Positions 8,857 to 18,694 of a DNA stretch of 64,000 bases are shown here, piece by piece. The notes under the pieces are model-generated. The model was given only the letters and a program-made list of their open reading frames with translations. It did no database searches and was not told the origin of the DNA. The position numbers were made by a program, and so were the translations under genes. How positions within the stretch are numbered: position 1 is the first letter of the stretch; each line of letters opens with the position of its first letter. The stretch is from Streptomyces humi (GTDB lineage: Bacteria; Actinomycetota; Actinomycetes; Streptomycetales; Streptomycetaceae), in assembly GCF_001005085.2 (NCBI RefSeq), contig NZ_LBMU02000013.1, positions 1 to 64,000 of the forward strand. The letters run 5' to 3'.

Positions 8857-9630
8857 GTGGTTCGCATCCGAGTTCTGGTCGTCGACGACCACCGTATCTT
8901 CGCCGAGTCGCTGGCCGCCGCACTGGCCGCCGAGCCCGACGTCGACGTGTCCGCGGCCGGCAGTGGTCCGGCGGCGCTGCGCTGCCTGGAGCGCGCGGTC
9001 GCCGAGGGCCGTCGCTACGACGTGCTGCTCGTCGACGCCGACCTGGGCGGCCAGCTGCCCGGCGGGCGCGCGGCCGTGCCGGTGCAGGAGGCCAACGAGG
9101 AGGGGCTCGTCGACGGCATATCGCTGGTCGCCGGGGTCCGCTCGGCCCAGCCCGCCGTACGGATCGTCGTCCTCGCCGAGCGGGACGACCCGCGGCGCGC
9201 GGCGCTGGCGTTGCAGGCCGGTGCCTCGGGCTGGGTCGCCAAGGACTGCTCGCTGTCCAGACTGCTGAACGTCATCCGGGGCGTCCTGCGCGACGAGACC
9301 CATCTGCCGCCCGCCCTGCTGACCGGGGTGCTGCGCGAGCTGACGGCCGCCCGCAAGCACCGCACCGAGAGCGAGCGGCTGGTGGAGTCCCTCACGCCCA
9401 GGGAGCGGGAAGTGCTCCGGTGCATGGTGGCGGGACTGGGGCGCAAGGCCGTCGCCGAGCGCCTGTTCCTGTCCCCGCACACCGTCCGCACCCACATGCA
9501 GAACGTCCTGGGCAAACTGGGCGTCCACAGCACCCTGGCCGCGGTCGCGCTGGCGCGGAGGGCCGGGGTGGGGCCGGCCGAACTGGGTCCCGCCGGCCGG
9601 ATCATGTCGGAGGAGAGCAGCAGCGCCTGA
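8857..9630 (+). CDS. NarL/LuxR-type response regulator (orphan)
   Basis: 257 aa. Receiver domain with the acidic pair Asp10-Asp11 (VVDDHR), a plausible phosphoacceptor Asp60 (YDVLLVDADL) and Lys129 (GWVAKD). The Ser/Thr switch position is Ala (VVLAERDD). About 20 extra residues (GGQLPGGRAAVPVQEANEEG) sit just after the phosphoacceptor strand, longer than in typical NarL receivers. The C-terminal GerE helix-turn-helix spans about 177-235 (LTPREREVLRCM, LSPHTVRTHMQNVLGKLGV). GTG 8857 was chosen because GGAAGGGGG lies 4 bases upstream. No kinase neighbour. It shares organisation with the regulator at 1990, including a copy of the same repeat right after the gene; the pair brackets the galactose locus. 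Confidence 0.87.
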   Translation: MVRIRVLVVDDHRIFAESLAAALAAEPDVDVSAAGSGPAALRCLERAVAEGRRYDVLLVDADLGGQLPGGRAAVPVQEANEEGLVDGISLVAGVRSAQPAVRIVVLAERDDPRRAALALQAGASGWVAKDCSLSRLLNVIRGVLRDETHLPPALLTGVLRELTAARKHRTESERLVESLTPREREVLRCMVAGLGRKAVAERLFLSPHTVRTHMQNVLGKLGVHSTLAAVALARRAGVGPAELGPAGRIMSEESSSA

Positions 9631-9657
9631 CCGGCGTCCACCGGGGAACGCCCCGTC

Positions 9658-9713
9658 AGGGGCGCTGGGGGTGCCCCCGGCCGAAGGCTGGGGGAGGAAC
9701 CGCGCGACCAGCC
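9658..9713. repeat. Interspersed 56-bp GC-rich repeat, copy 2 (terminator-like)
   Basis: Matches the element at 2681-2736 at 52 of 56 positions; the hairpin arms differ by one G-U compatible change. It lies between the stop of a LuxR-type regulator and the convergent MarR gene, the same position as copy 1. Confidence 0.75.
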
Positions 9714-9758
9714 ACGACGGCGCGGCAGTCGGCATAGGGCGGCACCCCGGCGGAGCGC

Positions 9759-10256
9759 CTAGCCGGGGATGTTGTCGAACGGGGCAGTCAACTGGCGGAG
9801 CAGTCCGGCGAGTTCGGATCGCTGGGCGGGGGAGAGTTCGCCGAGGATCGCTCGTTCCTGGGCGAGGAGGCCCGCCAGGGCCTGGTCCGCGCGGTCCTGG
9901 CCCTCGCCGGTCAGCCGGACCAGCACACCGCGCCGGTCGCTCGGGTCCGGCAACCGCTCCACCAGCCCCTTCTTGGCCAGCCGGTCGATCCGGTTGGTCA
10001 TCGTCCCCGAGGTGACCAGGGTCTGCGTCAGCAACTGGCCCGGGGAGAGCTGATACGGGGTGCCCGCGCGCCTGAGCGCGGTCAGCACGTCGAACTCCCA
10101 GGGCTCCAGGCTGTGCTCGGCGAAGGCCAGCCGACGTGCCCGGTCCAGGTGCCGGGCCAGCCGGCTCACCCGGCTGAGCACCTCAAGCGGTTCCACGTCG
10201 AGGTCCGGGCGCTCCCGGCGCCACGCAGCCACCAGCCGATCGACCTCGTCCTCCAT
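9759..10256 (-). CDS. MarR-family transcriptional regulator
   Basis: 165 aa winged-helix regulator. The MarR core is visible: EFDVLTALRRAGTPYQLSPGQL, then the recognition helix VTSGTMTNRIDRLAKKGLVERLPDP, and the wing DRRGVLVRLTGEG. Helical dimerisation segments flank it. MarR proteins usually bind palindromes in divergent promoters and are released by small phenolic or lipophilic ligands; the ligand here is unknown. It is transcribed away from a methyltransferase gene, with 89 bp between starts carrying a clear tandem repeat that is the likely operator. ATG start at 10256. Confidence 0.92.
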   Translation of the reverse strand: MEDEVDRLVAAWRRERPDLDVEPLEVLSRVSRLARHLDRARRLAFAEHSLEPWEFDVLTALRRAGTPYQLSPGQLLTQTLVTSGTMTNRIDRLAKKGLVERLPDPSDRRGVLVRLTGEGQDRADQALAGLLAQERAILGELSPAQRSELAGLLRQLTAPFDNIPG

Positions 10257-10287
10257 GGCGATCAGTGTAGTGGTTGTGTCGACATGA

Positions 10288-10325
10288 AGTCTCTTGATAT
10301 CGAGTCTCTTGACATCGAGATATCT
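10288..10325. promoter_or_regulatory. Candidate MarR operator: tandem 15-bp repeats plus AGATATCT
   Basis: Two adjacent 15-bp copies AGTCTCTTGAYATCG (10288-10302 and 10303-10317, one mismatch) followed by the perfect palindrome AGATATCT (10318-10325). A TTGACA at 10309-10314 is embedded in the second copy. It lies in the divergent spacer between the marR-type gene and the methyltransferase, the expected site for a MarR repressor controlling both. Confidence 0.7.
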
Positions 10326-10345
10326 GGGTGGGGAAGGTGGAGCAC

Positions 10346-11170
10346 ATGACCACTCCCGCCTGGGACCCCGCCCAGTACCTCCGGCACGCCGGCCACCGCG
10401 GCCGCCCCTTCGCCGACCTCCTCGCCCGCGTCCCCGACCTGCCCGCCGCCACCGCGGGCCGCCCCCGCATCGCCGACCTCGGCTGCGGCCCCGGAAACAT
10501 GACCGCGCTGCTGGCCGAGCGCTGGCCCACCGCGCACATCACCGGCTACGACAACTCGCCCGAGATGCTCGACAAGGCACTCGTGGAGTACGAGGGACCC
10601 ACGGCCGGCGGCGGCCGCCTGGACTTCTCCCACGCCGACGTCCGCACCTGGGCGCCCGAGGGGACGTACGACCTGATCGTCTCCAACGCCACGCTCCAGT
10701 GGGTGCCCGGCCACCCCGAGCGCTTCGCCGGCTGGATCGCCGCCCTCGCCCCCGGCGCCACCTTCGCCTTCCAGGTCCCCGGCAACTTCGCCGCCCCCAG
10801 CCACCGGCTGATGCGCGACCTCGCCCGCTCCGCGCGCTGGAGCGGCCGGCTCGCCGAGACCCTCCGCCACGAGGACGCCGTACTGAGCCCCGAGGCCTAC
10901 CTGGAGCGGCTGACCGCGCTCGGCTGCGCCGCGGACGTCTGGGAGACGACGTACCTCCACCTGCTCACCGGCGAGGACCCGGTCCTCGACTGGGTGAAGG
11001 GCACCGGTCTGCGCCCGGTCCTCACCGCCCTCGCCGACGACCCCGAGGCCCGGGAGGCCTTCCTCGCCGACTACCGCACCGCCCTGCGCGAGGCCTACCC
11101 GGCCGGCCCGCACGGCACCCCGTTCCCGTTCCGGCGGATCTTCGCCGTCGCCCGCAAGGAGGACGCCTGA
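10346..11170 (+). CDS. Trans-aconitate 2-methyltransferase-like SAM methyltransferase
   Basis: 274 aa class I SAM-dependent methyltransferase. Motif I is IADLGCGPGNMTALLA, followed by ITGYDNSPEML (motif II acid), DFSHADVRTW, and LIVSNATLQWVPGH. The last motif, together with the N-terminal WDPAQYLRHAGHRGRPFADLLARV, is characteristic of trans-aconitate methyltransferase (Tam), which detoxifies an aconitase by-product. Assignment is by motif resemblance, so another carboxylate acceptor is possible. ATG 10346 has GGAAGGTGGAGC just upstream; a GTG at 10328 is disfavoured. The stop overlaps the next start (TGATG), so it forms a two-gene operon with the VOC protein under the MarR-type regulator. Confidence 0.85.
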   Translation: MTTPAWDPAQYLRHAGHRGRPFADLLARVPDLPAATAGRPRIADLGCGPGNMTALLAERWPTAHITGYDNSPEMLDKALVEYEGPTAGGGRLDFSHADVRTWAPEGTYDLIVSNATLQWVPGHPERFAGWIAALAPGATFAFQVPGNFAAPSHRLMRDLARSARWSGRLAETLRHEDAVLSPEAYLERLTALGCAADVWETTYLHLLTGEDPVLDWVKGTGLRPVLTALADDPEAREAFLADYRTALREAYPAGPHGTPFPFRRIFAVARKEDA

Positions 11171-11532
11171 TGATCACCGCTCTCGACCACGTACAGCTGG
11201 CCGTGCCGCCCGGCTCCGAGGACCTGCTGCGCGCCTACTACGTCGGTCTCCTCGGCATGACCGAGATCCCCAAGCCGCCGGTGCTCGCGGCCCGCGGCGG
11301 CTGCTGGTTCCGGGCCGGGACCGTGCACCTGCACCTGGGCGTCGAGGCGGACTTCCGGCCCGCCCGGCAGGCCCACCCGGGCCTGCGGGTCACCGGCATC
11401 GACGCCTGTGCCGAACGGCTCGAAGCCGGCGGCGCCCCCGTCACCTGGGACGACGACCTTCCCGGACACCGCCGCTTCTACTCCCGGGACCCGGTCGGCA
11501 ACCGCCTGGAGTTCCTGGAACCGGTGGGCTGA
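11170..11532 (+). CDS. VOC-family (glyoxalase/dioxygenase fold) protein
   Basis: 120 aa, a single pair of beta-alpha-beta-beta-beta modules. The first metal-ligand His is in TALDHVQLAVPPGSE, the middle has GGCWFRAGTVHLHLGVE, and the C-terminal pattern SRDPVGNRLEFLEP carries the conserved Glu. It fits the glyoxalase/bleomycin resistance superfamily, but the substrate cannot be read from the sequence. It starts within the stop codon of the methyltransferase and is probably cotranscribed with it. Confidence 0.88.
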   Translation: MITALDHVQLAVPPGSEDLLRAYYVGLLGMTEIPKPPVLAARGGCWFRAGTVHLHLGVEADFRPARQAHPGLRVTGIDACAERLEAGGAPVTWDDDLPGHRRFYSRDPVGNRLEFLEPVG

Positions 11533-11538
11533 GCCGCC

Positions 11539-11564
11539 GTTTGCCCCGGCCCGGTCCTGGTTAC
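11539..11564 (+). promoter_or_regulatory. Candidate SigB-like stress promoter for the CsbD gene
   Basis: GTTT at 11539-11542, a 16-bp spacer and GGTTAC at 11559-11564. This is one base from the GTTT-N14-16-GGGTAC/T pattern described for SigB-type promoters in Streptomyces. It lies 48 bp upstream of the start codon of a CsbD-family gene, a family commonly under SigB control. Confidence 0.4.
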
Positions 11565-11611
11565 CCGGGGCAATGACCCCACGCACGTATTCGCGTCAGG
11601 AGGGATCGACG

Positions 11612-11785
11612 GTGTCAGGACACCAGAAGGCCAAGGGCAAGAAGGAACAGATGAAGGGCAAGGCCAAGGAGGTCGGCGGGCGTGCGACGCGCGACGTGCC
11701 CCTGGAGGCCGAGGGCCGGCTCGAGCAGTCGAAGGGCGACGCGCGCCAGGCCAAGGAGAAGATGAAGGACGTCTTCAAGCACTGA
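11612..11785 (+). CDS. CsbD-family stress-response protein
   Basis: 57 aa, highly hydrophilic and lysine/glutamate rich, with the CsbD pattern KGKKEQMKGKAKEVGG followed by EGRLEQSKGDARQAKEKMKD. These small proteins are abundant under general stress in many bacteria; their biochemical role is unknown. GTG 11612 was chosen because AGGAGGG lies 7 bases upstream; an ATG at 11573 has no ribosome site. The following ~90 bp is made of short GCCGGAGAT/CCGCCGGGG near-repeats before the convergent TetR gene. Confidence 0.88.
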   Translation: MSGHQKAKGKKEQMKGKAKEVGGRATRDVPLEAEGRLEQSKGDARQAKEKMKDVFKH

Positions 11786-11878
11786 TCCGCCGGAGATCGG
11801 CCGGAGATCCGCCGGGGACCCGCCGGAGCTCCGCCGGGGTCCCGCCGGGGATCCGCTGATATCAGGGCACCGGGGCGT

Positions 11879-12556
11879 TCACGCCTTCCGGTGCCCTATC
11901 AGCCGTGGCTTCTGCTCCAGGCCGTCCAGGCCGTGCCAGGCAAGGTTGACCAGGTGTGCGGCGACCTCCGCCTTCTTCGGCCTGCGGACGTCCAGCCACC
12001 ACTGGCCGGTCAGCGCGACCATCCCGACCAGCGCCTGCGCGTACAGCGGCGCCAGCTTGGGGTCGAAGCCGCGGGACTTGAACTCGCGGCCCAGGATGTC
12101 CTCCACCTGGGTCGCGATGTCCGAGATCAGCGACGCGAACGATCCCGTCGACTGCGGGATGGGGGAGTCCCGTACCAGGATCCGGAAACCGTCCGTGTAC
12201 TCCTCGATGTAGTCGAGGAGCGCGAACGCGGCCTGCTCGCACAGCTCCCGCGGATGGCCGGCCGTCAGCGAGCCGGTCACCATGTCGAGCAGCCGCCGCA
12301 TCTCCCGGTCGACCACCACGGCGTACAACCCCTCCTTGCCGCCGAAGTGCTCGTACACCACCGGCTTGGAGACCCCGGCCTTCGCCGCGATCTCCTCCAC
12401 CGAGGTGCCCTCGAACCCCTTCGCCGCGAAGAGGGTGCGACCGATCTCCAACAGCTGCTGGCGGCGCTCCGCCCCGGTCATACGGGTGCGACGCGCCCGC
12501 CGCTGCTTGCTGTCGGGACTGGGGGTGCTGGAGTCGGTCGCCACGGCGTCAATCAT
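11879..12556 (-). CDS. TetR-family transcriptional regulator
   Basis: 225 aa. After a basic leader comes the TetR helix-turn-helix: RRQQLLEIGRTLFAAKGFEG, TSVEEIAAKAGVSKPVVYEHFGGKEGLY. The C-terminal ~150 residues form a helical ligand domain with a hydrophobic core, consistent with an acyl or lipophilic effector. Its ATG overlaps the stop of the acyl desaturase gene (ATGA), so both are made from one mRNA. A regulator coupled to a desaturase suggests feedback control of fatty-acid unsaturation, in the manner of DesT-type TetR proteins; this is inference. Likely operator sites lie upstream of the desaturase. Confidence 0.92.
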   Translation of the reverse strand: MIDAVATDSSTPSPDSKQRRARRTRMTGAERRQQLLEIGRTLFAAKGFEGTSVEEIAAKAGVSKPVVYEHFGGKEGLYAVVVDREMRRLLDMVTGSLTAGHPRELCEQAAFALLDYIEEYTDGFRILVRDSPIPQSTGSFASLISDIATQVEDILGREFKSRGFDPKLAPLYAQALVGMVALTGQWWLDVRRPKKAEVAAHLVNLAWHGLDGLEQKPRLIGHRKA

Positions 12557-13563
12557 GCCGCCTTCGCGGCCCGAGCCTCCTGCCGGGAGGCGCCATCCCC
12601 GGTGTCACGGCGCGAATCGATACGCGAGCGTGACGGCCAGCGCACGTCGTACGCCCAGCCCAGCTGCTCGCACCAGCGGATGATCCGCGCCGACGAGTCC
12701 AGCTGGCCGCGCTCCACACCGTGCCGCGCCGAGGTCGGGTCGGCGTGGTGCAGGTTGTGCCAGGACTCGCCGCAGGACAGCACCGCCAGCCACCACACGT
12801 TCCCCGACCGGTCACGGGACTTGAACGGCCGCTTGCCCACCGCGTGGCAGATCGAGTTGATCGACCACGTCACATGGTGGAGCAACGCCACCCGCACGAG
12901 TGAACCCCAGAAGAACGCGGTGAACGCGCCCCACCAGGACATCGTCACCAGACCGCCGACCAGCGGCGGCAGCGCCAGCGACAGCATCGTCCAGTAGATG
13001 AACTGCCGGGAGATCGTCCGGATGGCCGGGTCCTTGATCAGATCGGGTGCGTACTTCTCCTGGTTGGTCTGCTCCTCGTCGAACATCCAGGCGATGTGCG
13101 CCCACCACAGACCCTTGATCAACGCCGGCACGGTCTCCCCGTACCGCCACGGGGAGTGCGGGTCACCCTCCGCGTCGGAGAACTTGTGGTGCTTGCGGTG
13201 GTCGGCCACCCAGCGCACCAGGGGCCCCTCCACGGCCATCGAGCCCGCGACCGCCAGCGCGATCCGCAGCGGCCGTTTCGCCTTGAACGACCCGTGCGTG
13301 AAGTAGCGGTGGTAACCGATCGTCACGCCGTGACAGCCCAGGTAGTAGAAGAACACCAGCAGACCCAGGTCTAGCCAGCTCACGCCCCAGCCCCAGGCCA
13401 GCGGCACCGCCGCCAGCAGCGCCAGGAAGGGCACGACGATGAACAGCAACAGGGTGATCTGCTCGATCGAACCCTTCCGCTCACCGCCCAGGGTGGCGGA
13501 CGAGGGCGAGGCACCGGCGGGCTTCTGGGCTTCTTCGATCACATCGGAACCAGACGAGGTCAT
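12553..13563 (-). CDS. Acyl-CoA (delta-9 type) fatty acid desaturase
   Basis: 336 aa integral-membrane di-iron desaturase. All three histidine boxes are present: HRYFTH, HRKHH and HNLHH, with the usual spacing between membrane segments (pairs at about 33-70 and 180-215). It introduces a cis double bond into acyl chains using O2 and reduced electron carrier at the membrane. Start MTSSGSDV at 13563 has AGGGGA upstream; an in-frame extension of 44 residues further upstream lacks homology-like features and overlaps the probable operator. The last codon overlaps the TetR start, so expression is coupled to a local regulator. Confidence 0.93.
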   Translation of the reverse strand: MTSSGSDVIEEAQKPAGASPSSATLGGERKGSIEQITLLLFIVVPFLALLAAVPLAWGWGVSWLDLGLLVFFYYLGCHGVTIGYHRYFTHGSFKAKRPLRIALAVAGSMAVEGPLVRWVADHRKHHKFSDAEGDPHSPWRYGETVPALIKGLWWAHIAWMFDEEQTNQEKYAPDLIKDPAIRTISRQFIYWTMLSLALPPLVGGLVTMSWWGAFTAFFWGSLVRVALLHHVTWSINSICHAVGKRPFKSRDRSGNVWWLAVLSCGESWHNLHHADPTSARHGVERGQLDSSARIIRWCEQLGWAYDVRWPSRSRIDSRRDTGDGASRQEARAAKAA

Positions 13564-13866
13564 GCGCGTCCCCTGTGGGGTCGAGGGTTGAGACAGGTGC
13601 CGATCCGCGGCCACCGCAGGGGACTTTAGAACGCATTCCCTACGGTTCCGTAACCTACGGCGACGTAAGTATGGCAGCGAGGCGTCTCGCAGCAAGAGCC
13701 CGACAGCCTGCGCGTCCTCATGGACACCTATCCTTGAGTCGGTCGGACAGCGCGGTCCGCTCTGTTTCCTTCCCGGATGTCCGGCCCGTATGCGGGCACG
13801 CGCCCGCCGCGGCCGACGGACGGGTTCCCCTCCAGACGAGCTTCAACACTGCAAGGAGCCGCACCT
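13564..13866. promoter_or_regulatory. Divergent desaturase/ppc control region with two inverted repeats
   Basis: Between the desaturase start and the ppc GTG. Two adjacent inverted repeats lie at 13641-13652 (TACGGTTCCGTA, perfect 5-bp arms) and 13656-13667 (TACGGCGACGTA, 4-bp arms). They are centred 15 bp apart, about 80-105 bp upstream of the desaturase start. They are good candidates for the operator of the TetR protein encoded in the same operon. No separate coding gene was found here. Confidence 0.6.
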
Positions 13867-16608
<2,742 letters not shown>

Positions 16609-16620
16609 CCGGCTCCGCCC

Positions 16621-16668
16621 GACACGGCTGTGCCCCCGGGGTCGTCCCCCCGGGGGCACAGCCGTGTC
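16621..16668. terminator. Bidirectional terminator between ppc and the convergent membrane protein gene
   Basis: Perfect 21-bp inverted repeat, arms 16621-16641 and 16648-16668 with a 6-nt loop. It lies 13 bp after the ppc stop and 4 bp from the end of the convergent gene. Confidence 0.9.
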
Positions 16669-16671
16669 CGT

Positions 16672-17172
16672 CTACTGCACAGTGACGAAGGCCGCCGTGA
16701 GCAGCGCGAGCCCCGAGACCCCCAGCACCCATGCCACCCGGGTCAGCCGCAGCCCGCCGGCCACCACCACCGACGCCAGCAGCAGCGCACCGCCGAACGG
16801 CACCCAGGAGTACAGGAACCCGGCGGGACCGGACCGGACCACCTCGTCGGTACCCGGCTTCACGATCACGTCGTACGTCTGCCCCTTGCGCACCGCGACC
16901 GACCTGCCGATGACGACACCGGAGCGCGCCGAGGCGCCGGGCGAGACAGGGGTGAACGGTCCCGTGCAGGTGTCCGCACCGCACGAGGTCACCCTGACCG
17001 TGCCCTGCTCCTTGCCCTTCGTCAGCATCACGTGCTGGGCGGTGCCCCAGGACCCCCACACTCCGGCGACCAGGATCAGCACGGCGACCGCGCCCATCGA
17101 CACGACACGCAGGGCGTCGACCGGAGCCGTACGGGAAGAGGCGGCTGAGGCAGCAGGCATGGCCGGGATCAT
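16672..17172 (-). CDS. Two-helix membrane protein of unknown function
   Basis: 166 aa. One membrane helix at about residues 24-41 is followed by an extracytoplasmic ~80-residue region with a Cys pair (TSCGADTCTG) and a KGQTYDVIVKPG strand. Two closely spaced helices follow near the C-terminus (about 122-139 and 144-164). The topology resembles small Streptomyces proteins related to the DUF3592 style, but I cannot name the family with confidence. It stands between pth and ppc and is flanked by hairpins on both sides, so it is probably a monocistronic unit. Confidence 0.75.
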   Translation of the reverse strand: MIPAMPAASAASSRTAPVDALRVVSMGAVAVLILVAGVWGSWGTAQHVMLTKGKEQGTVRVTSCGADTCTGPFTPVSPGASARSGVVIGRSVAVRKGQTYDVIVKPGTDEVVRSGPAGFLYSWVPFGGALLLASVVVAGGLRLTRVAWVLGVSGLALLTAAFVTVQ

Positions 17173-17181
17173 TGGCCATAT

Positions 17182-17208
17182 CCCTACGGCCGGTCAACTG
17201 CCGTAGGG
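17182..17208. terminator. Hairpin downstream of pth
   Basis: Perfect 9-bp stem CCCTACGGC/GCCGTAGGG (17182-17190 and 17200-17208), 9-nt loop, starting 6 bp past the pth stop on the minus strand. It also lies just upstream of the next minus-strand start, so it could affect that promoter. Confidence 0.6.
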
Positions 17209-17214
17209 GACAAG

Positions 17215-17817
17215 TCAGGAGTTGTACGCGCTTTGCGCCCGCTCCAGACCTTCGGTCACCAGCGCCTCCACCGCGTCGGCCGCGCGGTCCACGAAGTAGT
17301 CCAGCTCCTTGCGCTCGGCCGAGGAGAAGTCCTTCAGCACGAAGTCCGCCACCTGCATACGGCCCGGAGGACGCCCGATCCCGAACCGCAGCCGGTGGTA
17401 GTCCGCCCCCATCGCCTTCGTCATCGACTTCAGCCCGTTGTGGCCGTTGTCGCCACCGCCCAGCTTGAGGCGCAGGGTGCCGTAGTCGATGTCCAGTTCG
17501 TCGTGGACCGCCACGATGTTGGCGAGCGGCACCTTGTAGAAGTCGCGCAGGGCGTTCACCGGCCCGCCGGACAGGTTCATGAACGACATCGGCTTGGCCA
17601 GGATCACCCGCCGGTTCGCCGGCCCCGGCGCCCCGAGCCGCCCCTCCACGACCTGCGCCTGCGCCTTCCCGGCCCGCTTGAACTTCCCGCCGATCCGGTC
17701 GGCGACCAGGTCCACGACCATGAAACCGACGTTGTGCCGGTTGGCGGCGTACTCGGGCCCGGGATTACCGAGCCCGACGATCAGCCAGGGGGCGTTGGCG
17801 GGGGTGGTCACGTCCAT
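17215..17817 (-). CDS. pth: Peptidyl-tRNA hydrolase
   Basis: 200 aa, standard length. It releases tRNA from peptidyl-tRNA dropped by stalled ribosomes. Signatures are [23 protein letters not shown] (catalytic His in RHNVG), [10 protein letters not shown], and [27 protein letters not shown] containing the conserved Asp, Asn and His. It sits 74 bp downstream of the L25 gene, the same neighbourhood (prs, rplY/ctc, pth) conserved in many Gram-positive bacteria, and is probably cotranscribed with it. Confidence 0.96.
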   Translation of the reverse strand: MDVTTPANAPWLIVGLGNPGPEYAANRHNVGFMVVDLVADRIGGKFKRAGKAQAQVVEGRLGAPGPANRRVILAKPMSFMNLSGGPVNALRDFYKVPLANIVAVHDELDIDYGTLRLKLGGGDNGHNGLKSMTKAMGADYHRLRFGIGRPPGRMQVADFVLKDFSSAERKELDYFVDRAADAVEALVTEGLERAQSAYNS

Positions 17818-17891
17818 GTCTCCTTGATACGCGCCAGCCGCCGCTCCCGAGAGGAAGCAGCGGCTGACGAACGATGAAACGAAGGTGAGGA

Positions 17892-18488
17892 TCAGGCCTC
17901 GGCGGCCTCTTCGGCCTCGCCCTCGGCGCCCTCGGCCGCCTCCTCCGCCTGCGCGGCCAGCACCTGGAGGACGACCGCGTCCTCCTCGACGGCCAGGCTC
18001 ACGCCGGACGGCAGCGTGATGTCCTTGGCGAGCACGGAGGCACCGGCCTCCAGGCCCTCGACGGAGACGGTGACGGCCTCGGGGATGTGGGTGGCCTCGG
18101 CCTCGACCGGCAGCGCGTTCAGGACGTGCTCCAGCAGGTTGCCGCCCGGGGCCAGCTCGCCCTCGGTGTGCACCGGGATCTCGACCGTGACCTTCTCGCC
18201 GCGCTTGACCAGCAGCAGGTCGACGTGCTCCAGGAAGCCCTTGATCGGGTCGCGCTGCACGGACTTCGGGATCGCCAGCTCGTTGCTCTTGCCGTCGATG
18301 TCCAGGGAGATCAGGACGTTCGGCGTGCGCAGCGCGAGCAGCAGGTCGTGGCCCGGGAGGGTCAGGTGGATCGGGTCCGAACCGTGGCCGTACAGGACAC
18401 CGGGGACCTGGGCGTCACGGCGGATACGGCGCGCGGCACCCTTGCCGAACTCGGTACGGGTCTGGGCGGTGAGCTTCACTTCGGCCAT
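17892..18488 (-). CDS. rplY: Large ribosomal subunit protein bL25, long (Ctc/TL5) form
   Basis: 198 aa. The N-terminal ~95 residues are the 5S rRNA-binding L25 domain ([39 protein letters not shown]). The remainder is the TL5/CTC beta-domain ending in an acidic Ala/Glu-rich tail, as usual for actinobacteria. ATG 18488 is placed 8 bases after GAGGAG; the GTG at 18497 would overlap that site. It lies downstream of prs with a large stem-loop in between. The Bacillus counterpart Ctc is a general-stress protein, so conditional expression is possible. Confidence 0.95.
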   Translation of the reverse strand: MAEVKLTAQTRTEFGKGAARRIRRDAQVPGVLYGHGSDPIHLTLPGHDLLLALRTPNVLISLDIDGKSNELAIPKSVQRDPIKGFLEHVDLLLVKRGEKVTVEIPVHTEGELAPGGNLLEHVLNALPVEAEATHIPEAVTVSVEGLEAGASVLAKDITLPSGVSLAVEEDAVVLQVLAAQAEEAAEGAEGEAEEAAEA

Positions 18489-18574
18489 GCGGATCACTCC
18501 TCGTGGATACAGGTACGGACGTGGTCACCCGGCCACGAACGGCCTGCTACGAAGAGCGCGTCGATAACGGAGGC

Positions 18575-18626
18575 GTGGCCTCCCTCGCCGAGCAACTGGG
18601 GAAGTCTACTCGGCACGGGAGGCCAC
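18575..18626. terminator. Long stem-loop between prs and rplY (possible attenuator)
   Basis: Outer 10-bp perfect arms GTGGCCTCCC (18575-18584) and GGGAGGCCAC (18617-18626). These enclose a second perfect 6-bp stem GCCGAG/CTCGGC (18587-18592, 18609-18614), separated by a 2x2 mismatch. On the minus strand it falls between the prs stop and the rplY start, where it could terminate part of the prs transcripts. Confidence 0.6.
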
Positions 18627-18694
18627 AGAGAAATCGATCAGCGTCGACCGGCGCCCACCGGACGCCGACGATCATGCAGAAGCGTTTTTACAGC

